A stretch of DNA of 64,000 nucleotides from Thiobacillus sp. UBA3361 (GTDB lineage: Bacteria; Pseudomonadota; Gammaproteobacteria; Burkholderiales; Thiobacillaceae). Positions 50,945 through 58,798 of the stretch are shown here, in pieces. A program made the position numbers and the translations under genes. Location: the NCBI GenBank assembly GCA_002360535.1, contig DEQR01000046.1:71271-135270 (forward strand). The letters run 5' to 3'. Below the pieces are notes generated by a model that saw only the letters and a list, made by a program, of their open reading frames with translations, was not told the DNA's origin and made no database searches. Numbering within the stretch: the first letter of the stretch is position 1; every line of letters starts with the position of its first letter.

Positions 50945-51424
50945 TCAACGGCGGCGGACCTTCTTCTTCGGAATGAAGACGCTGTCCACCAACAACTTCA
51001 CATTGGCCTGCGGAGCATGGCACTGGGTGCAGTTGAAGCGCCCCATGTACAGTTGGCCCGCCTTGACATCGACGTAGTGGCTGACCGGTGCCGGGTTGGG
51101 CACCCCCTTGTCGATCTTCTGGCCGATCAGGTCGGGATTCACGTGGCAGTCCCGGCACAGGTTGGCCTCCTGGGTGATGGGCACCATGCCCTGGATGCTG
51201 TGCGGGATCATGGGCGGCGCGGTGTGATAGCTGCGCGGCAGATTGACGTTCGCACCCGGGTCCGCGCCCTTGTACTCGACCACGTCGGGACTGGGTACAT
51301 CGAACACGCTGGTCTTCGACAGACCCAGATCCTCATCGGGTATGGCCGCATCTTGCACCGCCAGTGCGGGCAGCGACAGGAACCAGGCCATCAGGACAGA
51401 ACCGCAAACAACTCGCTTAACCAT
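50945..51424 (-). CDS. napB: NapB, diheme cytochrome c subunit of periplasmic nitrate reductase
   Basis: This 159-residue protein begins at an ATG with AGGAGG upstream. A signal peptide is present (SLPALA, about 22). Heme sites CRDCH and CTQCH, with SYHTAPPMIPHSIQG providing axial histidines, match NapB. The signal has no lipobox, so it is a soluble periplasmic protein. It lies directly after napH and before the lipoprotein-type napB paralogue. Confidence 0.95.
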   Translation of the reverse strand: MVKRVVCGSVLMAWFLSLPALAVQDAAIPDEDLGLSKTSVFDVPSPDVVEYKGADPGANVNLPRSYHTAPPMIPHSIQGMVPITQEANLCRDCHVNPDLIGQKIDKGVPNPAPVSHYVDVKAGQLYMGRFNCTQCHAPQANVKLLVDSVFIPKKKVRRR

Positions 51425-51458
51425 GTCATCCTCCTTTGCGTAGCGCAAACTAACGTTC

Positions 51459-52385
51459 CTAAACAGCCGATTGTTCCGCGCGCGCGTTGTGCTTGCGGAT
51501 CAGGGGTCTCAAGTCGAAAGCGAGGCTGCCCTCGGGACAAAGGGCGGTGCACCGGCCGCAATTGCTGCACTCGCCGGAAAACACCATGCCGCGCTCTTCG
51601 ATTTTCTTAAGATTCAATACCTGGGGCTCGGGGCAGACCTTGGCGCACTCGCCGCAATGAGTGCAGTTGGTCTTGTCGAAGCGCACCTTCACGAGCCCGG
51701 CCTTGCCCACCAGGGACCAGAAGGCGCCCAGTGGACAGAAATGTCCGCACCAGCCGTTCTTCAGGATCAGCAGGTCGAACAGGAAGATGGCCAGCAGGGC
51801 CAGGAAGCCGAACCCGATGCCGAAGATGATCTCCCGGTGCATCATGCCCACCGGACTGACCCACTCGAAGGCCGCCACGCCGGTCACCGCGGACAGTACC
51901 AGGGCGGCGGCCAAGATGAAGTAGCGCACCGAACGGGGCAGATGGACGATGGCGCGGATGTCCAGCTTGGTCCGCAGCCAGCCGGCCAGATCGGTCACCA
52001 TGTTCACCGGGCAAACCCAGGCGCAGAAGACCCGCCCCCCCAGCAGCAGGTAGAAGCCAAAAATGATGGCCGTACCGATCAAAACCTCCTGCTGGAGCAC
52101 ATGGCCGGTCAGGAATATCTGCAAGGTGGCAAAAGGATCCGCCATGGGGATTAGGCCGATGAACTTCGAGGCGGACAAATTACCGCTCAGAAACGGGGTC
52201 TTGGCCGGGTATTGCCATGCCCAATGGGCCGTGCCAATAAACAGCAACAGCACACCCACCTGGACGATCCGTCGCAACACGATGTAACGCCAGCTCCAGA
52301 CCCGCGCGCCGATCGACCGCTTGTGAAGCTTTTCAGTGGAGGCCAGGGCATCGGCCCTGACGCTGTAGCCGCCCAGGTCGTTCAT
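51459..52385 (-). CDS. napH: NapH, membrane iron-sulfur quinol-oxidising subunit
   Basis: This 308-residue protein has four transmembrane helices, the conserved CAWVCPVN and CGHFCPLG membrane-side motifs, and two C-terminal [4Fe-4S] sites (CTHCGECAKVC, CSNCGRCTALC). With NapG it moves electrons from quinol to NapB and NapA. No napC is present in this operon, so NapGH must be the quinol dehydrogenase. It overlaps the napG stop by four bases (ATGA). Confidence 0.95.
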   Translation of the reverse strand: MNDLGGYSVRADALASTEKLHKRSIGARVWSWRYIVLRRIVQVGVLLLFIGTAHWAWQYPAKTPFLSGNLSASKFIGLIPMADPFATLQIFLTGHVLQQEVLIGTAIIFGFYLLLGGRVFCAWVCPVNMVTDLAGWLRTKLDIRAIVHLPRSVRYFILAAALVLSAVTGVAAFEWVSPVGMMHREIIFGIGFGFLALLAIFLFDLLILKNGWCGHFCPLGAFWSLVGKAGLVKVRFDKTNCTHCGECAKVCPEPQVLNLKKIEERGMVFSGECSNCGRCTALCPEGSLAFDLRPLIRKHNARAEQSAV

Positions 52386-53161
52386 AGCCCACCCTCGTTC
52401 AGGTAGTCCATGCCGGGCGCCTTCTTGGGCGGGGGCGCATCGCTGGGCGCGGGGGCGGGTGCCTCGTAGGGCTTGAAGTCCTGGGTGATCTCGGTTTCGA
52501 AGGTCCAGCCCAGACGGTAATGCTCGCCAATCTTACCTTGCACCATGCTGTGGGGCAGGATGCGGATCGCCGCTTCGGTGGTGGGGCAGGCCTTTTCACA
52601 AATACCGCAACCGGTGCACGCATCGGAATTGACGATGGGATAAAACATGGCGTGCTTGGACAACTGGCGCGGATGCATCTCCAGGGTGATGGCCTTGCCC
52701 TTGAGCGGACATTCCCGGTGGCATATCTCGCAGCGCAGGCCCTTCCAGGACAGACAATTCTCCAGGTCGATCACCGCCAGGCCCATACGCGAGTCGTTGA
52801 TGTTCTTCAACTCCGGCGACAGTGCACCCGTTGGACAGGCCTTCATGCAAGGGATGTCCGGACATAGGTAGCAGGGAATCTTGCGCGGCTCGAAATAGGG
52901 CATGCCGATAGGCAGATCACCGCCCGAACCGGCCAGTTTCAAGGTGTCGTAGGGACAGGAGACCACGCATTGGCCGCACTTGATGCAGGCGGCGTTGAAG
53001 TCCTTTTCCGTCAGGGCGCCAGGCGGGCGCAGGGCAAAGGGATGGGCGCGTGCTTCCTGGCGCAGCAGATAGACCCACAGCAGGCCCCCGGTCGCCGCCA
53101 TGGCCGTGCCTTGGGCGGCTTTCACCAGGAAATCGCGTCGTGAAACGCTTTGTTCAGCCAT
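52382..53161 (-). CDS. napG: NapG, periplasmic ferredoxin-like subunit
   Basis: This 259-residue protein has a Tat signal (SRRDFLVKAAQGTAMA), so it is exported folded. Ferredoxin motifs: CIKCGQCVVSC, CYLCPDIPCMKAC, CEICHREC and CTGCGICEKAC, enough for four [4Fe-4S] clusters. It pairs with NapH. About 140 bases of repeat and hairpin sequence separate it from napA, so its level may be set separately. Confidence 0.95.
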   Translation of the reverse strand: MAEQSVSRRDFLVKAAQGTAMAATGGLLWVYLLRQEARAHPFALRPPGALTEKDFNAACIKCGQCVVSCPYDTLKLAGSGGDLPIGMPYFEPRKIPCYLCPDIPCMKACPTGALSPELKNINDSRMGLAVIDLENCLSWKGLRCEICHRECPLKGKAITLEMHPRQLSKHAMFYPIVNSDACTGCGICEKACPTTEAAIRILPHSMVQGKIGEHYRLGWTFETEITQDFKPYEAPAPAPSDAPPPKKAPGMDYLNEGGL

Positions 53162-53268
53162 TGTGCATTCCTAGATCACACATTGCATTCGAGCCGGCTG
53201 AGCCGGCTCACCTGCGCGGGACATTGTTGTTTCACCCGAGCCCTCTCGGGGAAAGGGCTGGGGTGAAA

Positions 53269-53292
53269 GGCGAGAAGGTGGGCCTTCTCGCC
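53269..53292 (-). other. Hairpin between napA and napG
   Basis: GGCGAGAAGG pairs perfectly with CCTTCTCGCC around TGGG, a few bases after the napA stop. No T-run is present. It follows a C/G-rich repeat (TTTCACCCGAGCCCTCTCGG...). It may limit read-through to the downstream nap genes or protect napA mRNA. Confidence 0.6.
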
Positions 53293-53305
53293 TGAAATCA
53301 AGGCG

Positions 53306-56068
53306 TCAGGCCTTGTAGATCTTCACGGCACACTTCTTGTAGTCGGTCTCTTTCGACAACGGACAGGTGGCGTCCAGGGTCACCTTGTTGATCAACACCC
53401 CCTCGTCGAACCAGGGCACATAGACCATACCGCGCGGCATGCGGTTGCGGCCGCCGGTCTCCAGGCGCACCTTGACCTTGCCGCGGCGGGATTCCACCCA
53501 AACCAGGTCGTTGCGCTTCAGGCCCTTGGCCTCCGCATCCTTCGGATGGATCCAGCACACGGCGTTGGGCACGGCCCGGTGCAGCTCCGGCACGCGACGG
53601 GTCATGGTGCCGGAGTGCCAGTGCTCCAGGACGCGGCCCGTGCACAGCCACAAGTCCCAGTTGCTGTCGGGCTTCTCCACCGGAGAGGCATAGGGCCGGA
53701 AGTAGATCTTGGCCTTACCGGAGATGTCCACCTTCTTGGCGGGATCGCCCGGCTTGTCCAGATCGCCCATCACCAAGGCCTGGCCGTTGTTGCCGTAGAA
53801 GTCGAAGCCGGAGCCCTGCTTCACATAGGGGTCGTACTGCTCGTTGTTGCGCCAGGCGGTTTCCACCCACTTGCCTTCCTTGTTCACCACCGGCCACTTC
53901 ATGCCGCGCACGTTGTCGGCGTGATAGACGTCGAAGGGCGCCAGGTCGTGAGCCTTGCCGTTGCCGAACTGGCGGTATTCCTCGAACAGGGCCTTCTCGG
54001 GGAACCAGCCGTCCTTGAGCAGATCGGCGGTGATGTTGGGATGGCCCTTGGCCACCGGATCGGGCCAGGCGACCTTCTTGTTGTCCGGCGTGGCGTACAG
54101 GACCTCGTACAAGGTCTGCTCGGGGTTGTAGCCCATCTTCGCCGCCTCATCCAGCACGCTGGGCAGCTTGCCGTCCTCGAAACCATCGGCCTTGAGGCCG
54201 GGGATCTTCTGCTCACCCCAGACATCCTTCAGCTTGAAGCGCTTGGAGAGCTCCATCATCATCCAGATGTCGGGACGGGCCTGTCCGGGCGGCATGATCT
54301 GCTGGCGCCACACCTGGGTGCGGCGCTCGGCGTTGCCGTAGGCGCCCCACTTCTCGTTGATCATGGCGGCGGGCAGGATCAGGTCGGCCACCTTGGCGGA
54401 TACGCCGGGATAGGCCTCGGACACGACGATGAAGTTGTTCATGTCGCGAGCCGCCTTGATCCAGTGGTTGACGTTGGCGGTGTTCTGCCAGGGGTTGTTC
54501 ACATGGGTCCAGGAAAACAGCATGGAGCCGTCCTCCAGGTCGCGCATCTGCTTGACGAAGTGGCTGCCCATGGCCGGATTGATGGTCTTGGCCGGCAACT
54601 TCCAGAGTTTCTCGGAAAGTGCCCGGTGTTTCGGATTCATCACCACCATGTCGGCGGGCAGACGGTGGGCGAAGGTACCCACCTCACGCGCCGTGCCGCA
54701 GGCGGAGGGCTGGCCGGTCAGGGAGAAGGCGCCGTTGCCGGGCTGGCACTGGCGGCCGGTGAGCAGGTGGTTCATGTAGCACTGCTCGTTGACCCAGGTG
54801 CCACGCTGGTGCTGGTTGAAACCCATGGTCCAGTAGGACACCACCTTGCGCTTACGGTCGCAATACAGGTCGGCGAGCTGTTGCAGCTTGGCCTTGAAGG
54901 CATCCATGGACTCGTCCGGATCGCCCTTGGCCACCTGGGCGGTGAAGTCCAGGGTATAGGGCTCCACCGCGGCCTTGAAGTCCTCGAAGCTGATGGCCCA
55001 GTCCTTCATGGGCGTAGCGGCATTGGCCTGCTTGACCACCTCACCTTCCTTCTTGCGCTGGGCGATGGCCTCCCAATTGTCGATGACGTGCTCCTGCTCG
55101 TTCTTGAAGGTCTCCATCTCGGCGGCGGAGGCATATTTCTCCGCATTCTTGGGCCGGAAGCCGTAGCCGATGTCATAGGGACCGGTGGCGAACACCGTAT
55201 GCTTCTTGACGAAGTCGTGGTCGATGGCATCGCGCTTGACGATCTCGCGGGCGATGTAGTTCTGGATGGCCAGGTCGCCGTTGGGGGAGAAGATGATTTC
55301 CAGGTCGGCGATGTCCGAGGACATGTTGCCGTACACGGACAGGTTCACCACCTTCATGCCCTTGTGGGTCAGGCGGCGGTTGGTGATGCGCGACCATAGG
55401 ATGGGGTGCATCTCGGCCATGTTGGCGCCCCACAGGATGGCGGTATCAGTGTGCTCGATGTCGTCGTAGTTGCCCTGGGGCTCGTCGATGCCGAAGGTCT
55501 GCATGAAGGCCACCACGGCGGAGGCCATGCAGTGGCGGGCGTTGGGATCCAGGTTGTTGGAGCGGAAGCCGGCCTTCATCAGTTTGACGGCGGCATAACC
55601 CTCATGGATGGTGTACTGGCCGGAACCGAAGATACCGATGCCGGTGGGGCCCTTCTCCTTCAGCGCCCAGCGGATCTTCTCTTCCATGATGTCCAGGGCC
55701 TGTTCCCAGGAGATGGGCTGGAACTTGCCCTTCTTGTCGAACTTGCCGTCGGTCATGCGCAGCAGGGGCTGGGTCAGCCGGTCTGCGCCGTAGTTGATCT
55801 TGCCGTTGAAGTAGCCCTTCACGCAGTTCAGGCCCCGGTTCACCGGCGCATCCGGGTCACCCTTGGTGGCGACGATGCGCCCATCCTTGGTGGCCACCAT
55901 GATGCCGCAGCCGGTGCCGCAGAAGCGGCATACGGACTTGTCCCATTGCCAGCCTTTCTCGGACGCCTTGACGGCGGCCTCGGCCTGTTTGGATAACGGC
56001 ATGCCCACCGTGGCGGCGGTGCTGGCGGCAATGCTGGTCTTCAAAAAATCACGGCGTGTCAGTCCCAT
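53306..56068 (-). CDS. napA: NapA, periplasmic nitrate reductase catalytic subunit
   Basis: This 920-residue protein reduces nitrate to nitrite in the periplasm. A Tat signal is present (TRRDFLKTSIAASTAAT). The [4Fe-4S] cluster cysteines are 47, 50, 54 and 82 (VCRFCGTGC, NCVKG). The molybdenum ligand is Cys180 in NARHCMASAVVAFMQTFG. The bis-MGD-binding regions follow through the whole chain (MGFNQHQRGTWVNEQCYMNHLLTG, CTGRVLEHWHSGTMTRRVPEL). It is somewhat longer than typical NapA. RBS GGAGG precedes the start. Confidence 0.97.
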   Translation of the reverse strand: MGLTRRDFLKTSIAASTAATVGMPLSKQAEAAVKASEKGWQWDKSVCRFCGTGCGIMVATKDGRIVATKGDPDAPVNRGLNCVKGYFNGKINYGADRLTQPLLRMTDGKFDKKGKFQPISWEQALDIMEEKIRWALKEKGPTGIGIFGSGQYTIHEGYAAVKLMKAGFRSNNLDPNARHCMASAVVAFMQTFGIDEPQGNYDDIEHTDTAILWGANMAEMHPILWSRITNRRLTHKGMKVVNLSVYGNMSSDIADLEIIFSPNGDLAIQNYIAREIVKRDAIDHDFVKKHTVFATGPYDIGYGFRPKNAEKYASAAEMETFKNEQEHVIDNWEAIAQRKKEGEVVKQANAATPMKDWAISFEDFKAAVEPYTLDFTAQVAKGDPDESMDAFKAKLQQLADLYCDRKRKVVSYWTMGFNQHQRGTWVNEQCYMNHLLTGRQCQPGNGAFSLTGQPSACGTAREVGTFAHRLPADMVVMNPKHRALSEKLWKLPAKTINPAMGSHFVKQMRDLEDGSMLFSWTHVNNPWQNTANVNHWIKAARDMNNFIVVSEAYPGVSAKVADLILPAAMINEKWGAYGNAERRTQVWRQQIMPPGQARPDIWMMMELSKRFKLKDVWGEQKIPGLKADGFEDGKLPSVLDEAAKMGYNPEQTLYEVLYATPDNKKVAWPDPVAKGHPNITADLLKDGWFPEKALFEEYRQFGNGKAHDLAPFDVYHADNVRGMKWPVVNKEGKWVETAWRNNEQYDPYVKQGSGFDFYGNNGQALVMGDLDKPGDPAKKVDISGKAKIYFRPYASPVEKPDSNWDLWLCTGRVLEHWHSGTMTRRVPELHRAVPNAVCWIHPKDAEAKGLKRNDLVWVESRRGKVKVRLETGGRNRMPRGMVYVPWFDEGVLINKVTLDATCPLSKETDYKKCAVKIYKA

Positions 56069-56090
56069 CGCAACCTCCTTAGGAAAAACG

Positions 56091-56414
56091 TCAATCGTTC
56101 AGATATGCCGGCACGGCACAGTTCTGCAGCTGTTCATCAGCCAACTCGGGGGGGATACCTTCGTAAATCTTCTCGTCGTCAGCCAGGTAGTGATAGACCA
56201 TCTCGGCCATAATCACGTGGGGCAGGGCCTTGATCTCCTTGAGCCGCTGGATCTCGACGTTGATGTCCTCGGCTTCCAGCACCGCGACGACGCGGCCCGT
56301 TGCTTCATCCACCTGGTGCATTTCCACGCCTTGAACGGCGCGCATCGATTCGACCACCTCTCCGAGCCATTGCGGCTTGGCAACCACCAGTATTCCTGAC
56401 AGATTCATGAGCAC
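56091..56414 (-). CDS. napD: NapD, NapA maturation chaperone
   Basis: This 107-residue protein is the first gene of the nap operon. The family pattern is visible: MNLSGILVVAKPQWLGEVVESMRAVQGVEMHQVDEATGRVVAVLEAE, then LPHVIMAEMVYHYLADDE. NapD binds the NapA Tat signal and holds it until the cofactor is inserted. An FNR/DNR-type box lies 60 bases upstream. Confidence 0.93.
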   Translation of the reverse strand: MLMNLSGILVVAKPQWLGEVVESMRAVQGVEMHQVDEATGRVVAVLEAEDINVEIQRLKEIKALPHVIMAEMVYHYLADDEKIYEGIPPELADEQLQNCAVPAYLND

Positions 56415-56472
56415 CTCATGCCTTTACTGATAGAAGGTCCGGCAATCCTGACAACATCGTCAGCAAATCTCT

Positions 56473-56486
56473 TTGATATTGGTCAA
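56473..56486. promoter_or_regulatory. FNR/DNR-type box TTGATATTGGTCAA
   Basis: TTGAT-ATTG-GTCAA matches the FNR/DNR consensus TTGAT-N4-ATCAA in nine of ten positions. It lies between the divergent napD and crp/fnr-type genes and should control one or both under low oxygen or nitrogen-oxide signals. A weaker CTGAC-N6-GTCAG repeat lies just beside it near 56449. Confidence 0.75.
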
Positions 56487-56536
56487 GAAACATTCAGTAT
56501 TATCTGGATATAAATGTCCGGTAAATTGGAGCCACC

Positions 56537-57223
56537 ATGAACCGAGACAGTCAGGTCGGATTCGCTGAAATCCTTTCCCGCCAGCCCCTGTTCCGCGGGT
56601 TGGAAAACGAGGACTTGCTCACGCTGGCGGGCGGCACCCGCGAATTGCGGGTGAGCAAGCATGAGATGCTGTTCCAGAAGGGTGACGTGCCGGAAGGCGT
56701 TTACGTCGTGGTCATGGGACAGGTGAAACTGTTCATCCCTTCCACCCAGGGCTGGGAGAAGGTGGTGCACATGGAAGGGCCCGGCGCCTCCTTCGGCGAG
56801 GCGGTGGTATTCATGGACAAGCCCTATCCGGTCAGCGCCCAGGCCACCCAGGACAGCATCATCCTCGTGGTTTCCAGGGAAATCCTGACCCAGGCCATCG
56901 ACAGCAGCGTGCATCTGTGCCGCAAGATGCTGGCCAGCCTGTCGGTGCGCATGCACGAATTGCTGTCCGACATCGAGGCCTGCACCTTGCGCAGCAGCGC
57001 CCAGCGGGTCATCTGCTACCTGAGCCAGTTCGCGCCGCCCAATGCGCGTAGTTACGAAATCTCCCTGGAGGCCAACAAGCAGACCGTGGCCGCCCAGCTC
57101 AATCTGGCCCCGGAAACTCTGTCCAGGGTGTTGAGCCAGCTGAGCGGGGCCGGCCTGATCCATGTGCAGGGGCGCAGCATCACAGTGTTGGACCTGGACA
57201 AGCTGCGCGCCTTCAACCCCTGA
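56537..57223 (+). CDS. Crp/Fnr-family regulator, DNR/NarR-like
   Basis: This 228-residue protein has a cyclic-nucleotide-type sensor barrel (QPLFRGLENEDLLTLAGG, PEGVYVVVMGQVKLFIPS), a dimerisation helix and a C-terminal HTH (NKQTVAAQLNLAPETLSRVLSQLSGAGLI). The N-terminal cysteines of the iron-sulfur FNR type are absent, so it is not a direct oxygen-sensing FNR. The DNR group senses NO via heme. Position next to the nap operon with an FNR-type box suggests it controls denitrification genes. It overlaps the CYTH-CHAD gene end by 11 bases. Confidence 0.9.
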   Translation: MNRDSQVGFAEILSRQPLFRGLENEDLLTLAGGTRELRVSKHEMLFQKGDVPEGVYVVVMGQVKLFIPSTQGWEKVVHMEGPGASFGEAVVFMDKPYPVSAQATQDSIILVVSREILTQAIDSSVHLCRKMLASLSVRMHELLSDIEACTLRSSAQRVICYLSQFAPPNARSYEISLEANKQTVAAQLNLAPETLSRVLSQLSGAGLIHVQGRSITVLDLDKLRAFNP

Positions 57224-58700
57224 CGCGGCGGGCAGGCTTCCAGAACGGCCGCGCATCCAGCAGATCGCGCCATACCCGAGACACTTCCCGCTCTCGGGCG
57301 CGCGCTTCACCCCGCAGATACCCCTCCAGCAGCCCCGCGAGCCAGTCCAGGGACGGATCATCCGCCCGCAGTTCGGCCAGCAGGTGGGCGGCCATGACGG
57401 CGTCGTTGGCAGCGCCCAGGGCATCCTGAAGTTTCGCCAGGCGGGTCTGGTAGGGTGCCGCCCGGTCCCCGTGCAATCCCTGAAAGGCATCCGCTCCATA
57501 GCGCAGCCGCTTGGCGGCGATGCGCACCCGGTGGCGGGCGGCGGCGTCCAGCCGCTCGAAGCCTTTGCCGGCGCGCCTGAGCTTGCGCAGGCGCATGTCC
57601 AGCACTGCGGCGGCCCATTCGCCCGTGGGCATGGCCTCGGGATGATCCCTCAGCAAGTCGCGCTCGATGGCCAGCACCAGCCGTACTGCGCGGTTACTGC
57701 CGAGGGCGCGCCGGGCACGCCGGTTGGCGGCCTCCCGCCGCCGTGCCACGGCCTCCAACAGGGTGGGCCAGCCGTCTTGCCCGCCCAAGGCATGGGTCAG
57801 GCGCGGCAGGGTCTCGGTATGGAAAACATCCCAATCTCGGGCCGGACCGAATTCGCCCATCAGCCACTTCAACTCCGCGGCCCAGGCTGGATCGGGCACT
57901 CCCATGCGCCTCGCAAGACTGACCGTTGAGCGCAGGCGCCGCACCGCCACCCGCAACTGATGCAGGTATTCCGGGTCCTCACCCGCCATGCAGCCGGCCG
58001 CGTTGTCGGCGAACTGGCCCAGGGCAGCGCGAATCATGGCCTGCCAGGCCAGGCCGGCGGGCATCTCGGTCCGCAGCGCCACCGGACCGGCCTTCGCCGG
58101 CCGCGCCTTCAGGGCGCCGCATAACACGTAGCCACGCAAAGCCTTGCTGCGCACTTCGAGCCCGAAAGGTAGGCCGTCCGAGAAGGCCTCCACCAGATCG
58201 AACAGGACCTCGGGCGCGCCCGACTTCAGTTCCAGTTCCACCTCGCTGATGGGAAGCCGATCCGTTCCCGCTTCGATCTCCCCCTGATCGAGGGCGACTT
58301 CCACTTCACCTTCCGGCAGCACGAGATGCCAGGCGGTGCGCTGGAAGCGGGTGCTGAAGGCCGGCGCCAGGCCCTGTCGCCATCCCTCCTTGAACAGGGC
58401 GCGGGCCGCCTCGGGCAGGACATCCAGGTCGGGCCGGTTGCCGCTCACCCGCACTTCCCACTCCGGCCTCGCGGACAGGGTGCCCGTGGTACCGGCCTCG
58501 GCCTTCACGGTCTGCACCCAGTGATAACCCACCCGGCGCAGGCGCAGGGCGATGCGCGACTTGAGCAGATCGAAGTCCGGCGTGTCGAAATAGATGCTGT
58601 AGAGCTGGCGGCGGCTGGGCTTGCCGCCCGCCAGCGCCGGATGGCGGCGGAAGCGGGCGACCTGTTCGGGCGCCAGGGCAAGTTTGAGTTCGATTTCCAT
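57213..58700 (-). CDS. CYTH-CHAD inorganic triphosphatase-like protein
   Basis: This 495-residue protein has an N-terminal CYTH domain (about 1-210) with the ExExK metal/phosphate motif at the start (EIELKL) and RQLYSIYFDTPDFDLLKSRIALRLRR. The CHAD domain (about 230-490) has histidines and lysines that bind polyphosphate (EYLHQLRVAVRRLRSTVSL, HRVRIAAKRLRYGADAF). The start at 58700 is at MEIELKLALAP. It is divergent from the polyphosphate kinase gene, which fits a polyphosphate role. Confidence 0.92.
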   Translation of the reverse strand: MEIELKLALAPEQVARFRRHPALAGGKPSRRQLYSIYFDTPDFDLLKSRIALRLRRVGYHWVQTVKAEAGTTGTLSARPEWEVRVSGNRPDLDVLPEAARALFKEGWRQGLAPAFSTRFQRTAWHLVLPEGEVEVALDQGEIEAGTDRLPISEVELELKSGAPEVLFDLVEAFSDGLPFGLEVRSKALRGYVLCGALKARPAKAGPVALRTEMPAGLAWQAMIRAALGQFADNAAGCMAGEDPEYLHQLRVAVRRLRSTVSLARRMGVPDPAWAAELKWLMGEFGPARDWDVFHTETLPRLTHALGGQDGWPTLLEAVARRREAANRRARRALGSNRAVRLVLAIERDLLRDHPEAMPTGEWAAAVLDMRLRKLRRAGKGFERLDAAARHRVRIAAKRLRYGADAFQGLHGDRAAPYQTRLAKLQDALGAANDAVMAAHLLAELRADDPSLDWLAGLLEGYLRGEARAREREVSRVWRDLLDARPFWKPARRVRG

Positions 58701-58798
58701 GTATCCGCGGCGGCAAGGATTCGGTGCGGGCTGCGATAGAATGAGCCTGCCGTTCAGGTTAGCATCCCCGGCCAATCCCGTCCGATACGCCGCATCCC

